Program-made: the position numbers and the translations under genes
The notes under the pieces: generated by a model
The model's input: only the letters and a program-made list of their open reading frames with translations
Databases searched by the model: none
What the model was told of the DNA's origin: nothing
In this document: positions 6,045 to 10,389 of the stretch, piece by piece
Position numbering within the stretch: position 1 is the stretch's first letter
How the letters are laid out: the number at the start of each line of letters is the position of its first letter
Source of the DNA: Bryobacterales bacterium
GTDB lineage: Bacteria > Cyanobacteriota > Vampirovibrionia > Obscuribacterales > Obscuribacteraceae
Assembly: GCA_903970295.1 (NCBI GenBank)
Contig: CAJCHQ010000772.1
Span: forward strand, 1 to 10,389
DNA: 10,389 bases
Direction of reading: 5' to 3'

Positions 6045-7928
6045 TCAGTTAGTAGATGTCCCTATATTGGCCTTCAAACGGAACCAGAAGCGACTGCCTG
6101 CACCAACTTTGCTCTCGACACCAATCTCGCCTTCATGCGCTTCAACGATCGCTTTGCAGATGGCTAGACCCAATCCTGATCCGGCTTTTTCGCCTGCGTC
6201 TTGTCTGCCAACCTGTCTAAATTTTTCAAATACGACAGCCAATTTATCAGGGGCGATACCAGCACCTTGATCGGTCACACGCACCTCGATCATCGGTTTT
6301 TGTGTTCGCTTGGAAGTGACCGCCAACACTTTGACATGAATCACCGATCCCGCCGGTGAGAACTTGATTGCGTTATTCAAAAGATTCACCACCACTCGTC
6401 GAATATTGTCGCGATCGAGCTGAGCGCACCACTCACCACAGTCGCAAATTATGCGAATGTGCTTGCTCTCGGCTTCACTAGCGATCATATCGACGGCATG
6501 AGAGACAACTTCGCTGAGTTTGCTGTCCTGAAGATCCATGGCCAAGGCACCATATTCCAATCTTTCCACATCAAGCAAATCGTTGATTAAAGCAATCAAT
6601 GCTGCTACCGACTGCTCGGCCTTGCCGACCGAATCGACGCCTTTGGCACTGAGTTCGCCAAATACGCCGTCCGAAATCAACTCCAGAGTGACACCAATAG
6701 AGGCCAGGGGAGAGCGCAAATCGTGGCTGACCATCGCCATGACCTCTTGCTTCAGGCGCTCGGCATTTTTGCGTTCGGTAATGTCGTGAATGATGCAAAA
6801 GAAAGATTTGTCACGTGCCGACCAGCGTGCGTTCCAGACAGTATCTATGAAGTTGCCATCAGTTTTTCGAATGCGCGATTCAAAGACTGTATCGGGTGAG
6901 CCTGCGATGCACTTTTCCAGTGCAGCAAAAGTGGCTGCACGATCTTCTTCGTGCACCCACGACTGAATAGCATGACCGAGAAAATCGGCGTCAGAAACAC
7001 CCAAGATTCGCATCACTGCTGGATTAACCTGAGTCACTCTTTGATGATCGTCGAGAGAAAAAATAATCTCTGTAGTGTTATCGATCATCGCGCGCTCTTG
7101 CGCCCTCGAGCGAGCGAGATCATCAGACAAATCATGGATAACACTGTCGAACAAGGCTAGCTCATCGCTGCCTTCCAGAGCCTTTTCGAGCGGTTTGTTC
7201 AAGGCGATGTTGCGCGTGTTCTCGACTAATTGCTGCAGGCGCCGATTAAAAGTGATTCCCAAAATCGCGCCAACGACGAGAGCGAGAAACACAATCGCCG
7301 CCGCGAAGAATTTAACTACTTCCTGGACATGTCTGGATGCGATTTCGCGCTCGCCCAATTCGCGTTGATGAACCTGAACTACTTTGGTTGAGATCGACGT
7401 GGCCAAAACATTGACCCGCGCGATGTAGCTTTTCACTTTGCCGACAAGCCTGGCGCCGTTCGTGTAGCCGCCGCTTTCATACATTTCCTTCGTCATGCTG
7501 GCGAGTTCAATAATCTCGTCGGCGAGTGAGATGAATGATTGCAAGTCCAATTCCTGTGCAATCTGATCGGAAGCGTAAGTCTGCAGTAATTCTCGGTGTT
7601 CGCGTAATTTGCTCAGACTGCTATTGACATCATTAAAGAAGCGCTCCTCGTTCATTGTCCGATACATCATGAAAGCGCCTACTGCATTCATGGCATCAGT
7701 CAAAACCAAATTGACATAAACCAGAGCTGTTTCGGAGCGACCTTCACTGACAGTGTTCTTTTCCGCTTGCTGGAGGATGAGGCTCAACCAAAAGAGAAAT
7801 CCCAACTCGAGGCAAAGCGGAATCATAATCAGGAGAAGCGCCTGATGCAGCAGGGATAAAGATCGGCGTCTCAAGGGCTTGTCTGAAGTTTGTACAGTTT
7901 TCAGACGGGCGGCATCGCTTATTGGCAT
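6045..7928 (-). CDS. Transmembrane PAS sensor histidine kinase
   Basis: This 627-residue inner-membrane kinase autophosphorylates on His and passes the phosphate to a response regulator. Order: TM1 (about 28-53), an extracytoplasmic, mostly helical sensor region (about 54-205), TM2 (about 206-226), a HAMP-like linker (about 227-279), one PAS domain (about 280-390, ending DITERKNAE), HisKA with phospho-acceptor H402 in SHDLRSP, and a HATPase domain. The HATPase has N-box NLLNNA (515-520), G1 DQGAGI (553-558), an F-box (567-570) and G2 GSGLGLAI (583-590). All catalytic motifs are intact. ATG 7928 is chosen because GAGGA lies just upstream (TTGAGGAACTA before ATG). A longer in-frame start at 8039 would add 37 unlikely residues and cover most of the divergent promoter gap. 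No response regulator gene is in the window, so it looks orphan. The signal sensed is unknown. Confidence 0.93.
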   Translation of the reverse strand: MPISDAARLKTVQTSDKPLRRRSLSLLHQALLLIMIPLCLELGFLFWLSLILQQAEKNTVSEGRSETALVYVNLVLTDAMNAVGAFMMYRTMNEERFFNDVNSSLSKLREHRELLQTYASDQIAQELDLQSFISLADEIIELASMTKEMYESGGYTNGARLVGKVKSYIARVNVLATSISTKVVQVHQRELGEREIASRHVQEVVKFFAAAIVFLALVVGAILGITFNRRLQQLVENTRNIALNKPLEKALEGSDELALFDSVIHDLSDDLARSRAQERAMIDNTTEIIFSLDDHQRVTQVNPAVMRILGVSDADFLGHAIQSWVHEEDRAATFAALEKCIAGSPDTVFESRIRKTDGNFIDTVWNARWSARDKSFFCIIHDITERKNAERLKQEVMAMVSHDLRSPLASIGVTLELISDGVFGELSAKGVDSVGKAEQSVAALIALINDLLDVERLEYGALAMDLQDSKLSEVVSHAVDMIASEAESKHIRIICDCGEWCAQLDRDNIRRVVVNLLNNAIKFSPAGSVIHVKVLAVTSKRTQKPMIEVRVTDQGAGIAPDKLAVVFEKFRQVGRQDAGEKAGSGLGLAICKAIVEAHEGEIGVESKVGAGSRFWFRLKANIGTSTN

Positions 7929-8076
7929 TAGTTCCTCAAGAGACCAGTCATGTTTTCTGGGACAGACGCTCTTGAACCGGGATGAGTGCACATCGATTGT
8001 ACATGGACGCTTTGCAAAACATGAGACAATTAAAGCCATCGGACTGCCACAATTTTCTAATCAATTCCCGGTAATA
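7929..8076. promoter_or_regulatory. Divergent intergenic region, kinase / TPR protein
   Basis: These 148 bases separate two divergent start codons and should hold promoters for both genes. The kinase ribosome-binding site (GAGGA on the minus strand) is visible at its left end. I see no convincing -35/-10 pair on either strand; the best partial match on the plus strand is TTGAAC with GATTGT 17 bases later, which is weak. Confidence 0.5.
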
Positions 8077-9342
8077 ATGCGGTCTACGACGATTCGGCTG
8101 AGCATATTTTTCGTCAGTAGCTTTTGGGCGTTTTTTGGCACGGGTATCAGTGCTGCGGAAAAGCTCACACCAGAGCTTAAACAGGCTTGGCATTTGCTTC
8201 GTGGTTCAAGACAGGAACAGAATCTGGCCTTGACGCAGGCCATGGCGGCATTGAAAAAAGACGACAAGTCTGGCGAATGGCATGAAGTAATGGCGATGTG
8301 CTGTGGTTCCTCAGACCCGAAGTGTGGGCTCGCGGAAATTCGCAAAGCGATCCTCGTCAAGCGCAATAATTCATCAATCCTGACAACCGGCGCTTTGATG
8401 TCGCTCCGTGCTTCGCTTCGCCCCCAGGTAGTGCAACTTGCCAGCAAAGCAATCGAGCTCGACCCCAAAAATGGTCGTGCCTATGCGATCCTGGGCGGCT
8501 GCGCTTATCAACAATCGAATGCGCCTCATGCGCAAAGCTATTTCGCAAAAGCAATCCAATTGAGTCCGTCGGATTTTGATGTGAACGAGCTGGCCATGGT
8601 TTTCTACGACTCGAATTTGCAGCGCAAGGAGGCCGGCGAGTGCGCGAAAAGGCTGATGGCTAATTTTCCAACCTCTGCGAAGGCGCATCATCTCTGGGGA
8701 AAGTGGTTGATTGAAGGAAGTGAGTGGGAAGCCGGAGCCAAAGAATTCGAGTTGGCGGTGAAATTAGATCCGCAGGACACTTATGGGTACAACAAACTTT
8801 CCAAATCTCTAGCGCAGCTGGGCAAGTTCAAAGAAGCGGCTGCCGCCTGCTCAACTTTGATCTCCCTGGAGCCTCTGCGCCAGTACTATTTCTTGCGAGC
8901 CGGTTTTTATGAACACGCAGGACAATCTCAAAAGGCCTTAGACGATTACAACAAGGTCATCACCTTTGCCAAAGCACAGGGTCACGAGATCTCTCAGGGA
9001 GGCGATCAGCCGGTGCGGCTCAGAGAGCTAAAGCAATGCTATTTGAAGCGAATGGAATTATACGAAAAACTCGGTCACTCTGATTTAGCCTTGGCAGAAG
9101 CAAATGAGATCATAGAAAAAGATCGACGGCCTGATGCTGCCCTGGAATTTCGAGAAAGACTCTATCGCAAGCAAGGGCGCTATGATGAGGCTTTGAATGA
9201 TTTGAACAGGCTGATTGAATTAGACAACGACGTCGCCGATTGGTACAAATCACGTGCCGAGGTGTACGCGAAATTGAAGAAGACTGATTTGTCCGCGACC
9301 GATTTAAGCAAGGCCAAGCATATCGAGGCATTTGGCAAATAA
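8077..9342 (+). CDS. Secreted TPR-repeat protein
   Basis: This 421-residue exported protein is built from tetratricopeptide repeats, helical hairpins that bind partner proteins. Residues about 1-26 are a signal peptide: Arg-containing start, hydrophobic core IFFVSSFWAFF and a likely cleavage after GISA. About eight TPR-like units run from about 95 to 415; the clearest are LASKAIELDP (121-130), the unit at 134-164, 204-232 ending LAVKLDP, 237-266, 355-383 (YDEALNDLNRLIELD) and 388-415. A short Cys cluster (C75, C76, C83) lies ahead of the repeats. ATG 8077 is chosen because the signal peptide begins exactly there. The frame extends to 7879, but that part overlaps the kinase gene. The ribosome-binding site is poor. 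It is divergent from the histidine kinase and may be co-regulated. No catalytic domain is seen, so a scaffold role in the periplasm or envelope is likely. Confidence 0.85.
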   Translation: MRSTTIRLSIFFVSSFWAFFGTGISAAEKLTPELKQAWHLLRGSRQEQNLALTQAMAALKKDDKSGEWHEVMAMCCGSSDPKCGLAEIRKAILVKRNNSSILTTGALMSLRASLRPQVVQLASKAIELDPKNGRAYAILGGCAYQQSNAPHAQSYFAKAIQLSPSDFDVNELAMVFYDSNLQRKEAGECAKRLMANFPTSAKAHHLWGKWLIEGSEWEAGAKEFELAVKLDPQDTYGYNKLSKSLAQLGKFKEAAAACSTLISLEPLRQYYFLRAGFYEHAGQSQKALDDYNKVITFAKAQGHEISQGGDQPVRLRELKQCYLKRMELYEKLGHSDLALAEANEIIEKDRRPDAALEFRERLYRKQGRYDEALNDLNRLIELDNDVADWYKSRAEVYAKLKKTDLSATDLSKAKHIEAFGK

Positions 9343-9347
9343 AGTTT

Positions 9348-9400
9348 GGTGGGCGCTGAAAGATTGGTGAGCCTGAATCTTTTCAGCAAGGGCGTCCACC
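9348..9400. terminator. Long imperfect hairpin between convergent genes
   Basis: The left arm (9348-9365, GGTGGGCGCTGAAAGATT) is largely complementary to the right arm (9376-9400). GGTGG pairs with CCACC and CTGAAAGATT with AATCTTTTCAG around a 10-base loop, with an internal bulge on the right arm. It begins 5 bases after the TPR stop and ends 25 bases before the stop of the minus-strand gene. No T-tract follows on the plus strand, so an RNA-end or bidirectional terminator role is inferred from position. Confidence 0.45.
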
Positions 9401-9425
9401 TAAATACTGGTCAAATTAGCACGCC

Positions 9426-10389
9426 TCAGGGATTGTAGGCGAACAAGAACGTGGTCACCAGGTTGAACCCGGCGTGCCCGATAATGGTCGTGGTCGTGTT
9501 CGTATAACGCTTAACGATGCCCATGAGCACAGACCAGCCTGCAACTTGCAGAATGAAAATCGGTGCATGCGCGAATTGACCGTGAAGAATGCCATGCAGC
9601 AAAGCCGCTGGAATAATTCCGAAAACCGGCTGGAGGGCACCTCTAATCAAAGTCTCTTCACCCATGCCGGCGCAGATTGCCGTCATCAAAGCCAGCACCA
9701 CAGATGGTGCCATACCACCAACGACTCCAAAAGTACCGGCATTGTAATTTGTCAGTTTAGTGGCTAGATCGCCTGATGTATTGTGAGTATAGAGCGACCA
9801 AATCAGATCGTAGGCAAAACTCATGACGATCAGAAGACCGCCAATGCCCAGCTGGACACCGCTAATTTTGGTTAGCCCCAGCCGCGCCATAACTTCGCCC
9901 GGTTTGCGAGCGACCAGGATGCCGGCACCGCAAATAGAAAGCAAAATCAAGCCTAGCCAGTTGTAGCTGAACAGTGACGGCAACTCGACAGGAAGGGGCA
10001 AAGGCATGGAGGGGACCTGCATGTCCAAACCCGGGTTCATCTGAGACAACAGATAGGCAATCGTACAGATGTAGAGAAACAAGCCGTTCATATGAGGAAT
10101 CGACTCGGCAATGAAAACGGGGTCGCTGATCAGGCTTACAGTCTTGTCTAGCTGCCTTTTCCCCAGGCTCCTCCACATGCCCCCGGTAATCACAGAATTG
10201 AAGACGCTGAGGATTTGAGACAGTCCTTTCCGCATGAGCCTGAATAGAAGCAGACCAGTCGCTATGCAGCCAATGACGTTAACCCAGTACTGCCAGCCGC
10301 TCGTCGGCTCTCCCTCCAGGGAATAGATGAGCATCCAGCCTTCAACCAAAAAAGTTATGAAAATCAAAACTCGAACAAACCATTCGATC
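9426..10389 (-). CDS. CPBP-family intramembrane metalloprotease, 5' end probably outside the window
   Basis: Multi-pass membrane protein of the CPBP (CAAX protease / bacteriocin-processing, Abi) family, glutamate-type intramembrane metalloproteases. Numbering from the first in-window start (TTG at 10367, 313 residues), motif 1 is E237-E238-x-x-x-R242 in GMGEETLIRG. Motif 2 is the region LLHGILHG with H262, and motif 3 is H298-x-x-x-N302 in GHAGFN. About seven or eight hydrophobic segments are visible, with the motifs in the C-terminal quarter as usual. Motif 2 lacks the usual FxxxH Phe: H258 stands four residues before H262. The TTG has no ribosome-binding site, and the frame stays open to the right edge, where it reads through further hydrophobic codons; the true start may therefore lie beyond the window. 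It is convergent with the TPR gene. Bacterial members act in peptide maturation, immunity to bacteriocins or unknown roles; which applies here cannot be told. Confidence 0.85.
   Translation of the reverse strand, partial: IEWFVRVLIFITFLVEGWMLIYSLEGEPTSGWQYWVNVIGCIATGLLLFRLMRKGLSQILSVFNSVITGGMWRSLGKRQLDKTVSLISDPVFIAESIPHMNGLFLYICTIAYLLSQMNPGLDMQVPSMPLPLPVELPSLFSYNWLGLILLSICGAGILVARKPGEVMARLGLTKISGVQLGIGGLLIVMSFAYDLIWSLYTHNTSGDLATKLTNYNAGTFGVVGGMAPSVVLALMTAICAGMGEETLIRGALQPVFGIIPAALLHGILHGQFAHAPIFILQVAGWSVLMGIVKRYTNTTTTIIGHAGFNLVTTFLFAYNP

Noticed and set aside
7929..8039. N-terminal extension of the histidine kinase from ATG 8039.
   Set aside because: It would cover most of the divergent intergenic region, and ATG 7928 has a strong ribosome-binding site.
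7879..8076. N-terminal extension of the TPR protein from ATG 7879.
   Set aside because: It overlaps the kinase gene and would bury an obvious signal peptide that begins at 8077.

Overview
This is a bacterial chromosomal window of roughly 50% GC with Gram-negative-type envelope proteins. It holds no mobile element, RNA gene or CRISPR array that I can see. The style of gene content (a cytoplasmic SGNH hydrolase with a low-complexity Glu/Ser/Arg insert, a secreted TPR protein, a glycine-tailed FtsH relative) reminds me of environmental lineages such as the non-photosynthetic Cyanobacteria-related Vampirovibrionia/Obscuribacterales. That is a weak guess from style, not from any marker gene.

Left block, plus strand (about 188-4573). 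A probable operon encodes a membrane-anchored thioredoxin-fold protein whose active site reads SxxC instead of CxxC. A 21-codon leader ORF follows, joined by an ATGA overlap to a small secreted or anchored protein of 84 residues. The last gene is an 1148-residue FtsH-like membrane protease. This is the most unusual object in the window: where ordinary FtsH has one AAA+ ATPase module, it has three in tandem, all with intact Walker A, Walker B and arginine-finger motifs, followed by a single intact M41 zinc-peptidase domain (HEAGH plus the distal Asp). Its membrane anchor is a tight two-helix hairpin that lacks the usual FtsH periplasmic domain, and it ends in a glycine-rich tail. Together the genes suggest an envelope protein quality-control module, but no substrate can be read from the sequence.

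Middle block, minus strand (7928-4728). A PAS-containing transmembrane sensor histidine kinase without an adjacent response regulator is followed by a 192-base gap holding two inverted-repeat structures, then an SGNH/GDSL-type hydrolase. The hydrolase gene contains an in-frame 9-base repeat array and lacks the usual block V Asp. It converges on the FtsH-like gene across 154 bases.

Right block. A secreted TPR-repeat protein (8077-9342, plus) diverges from the kinase across a 148-base gap. It converges on a CPBP-family intramembrane metalloprotease (minus strand, reading frame open to the right edge of the window), with a long imperfect hairpin between the two genes.

Three start sites were chosen on ribosome-binding-site or signal-peptide evidence and are shorter than the longest ORF: TTG at 188, ATG at 7928 (minus) and ATG at 8077.
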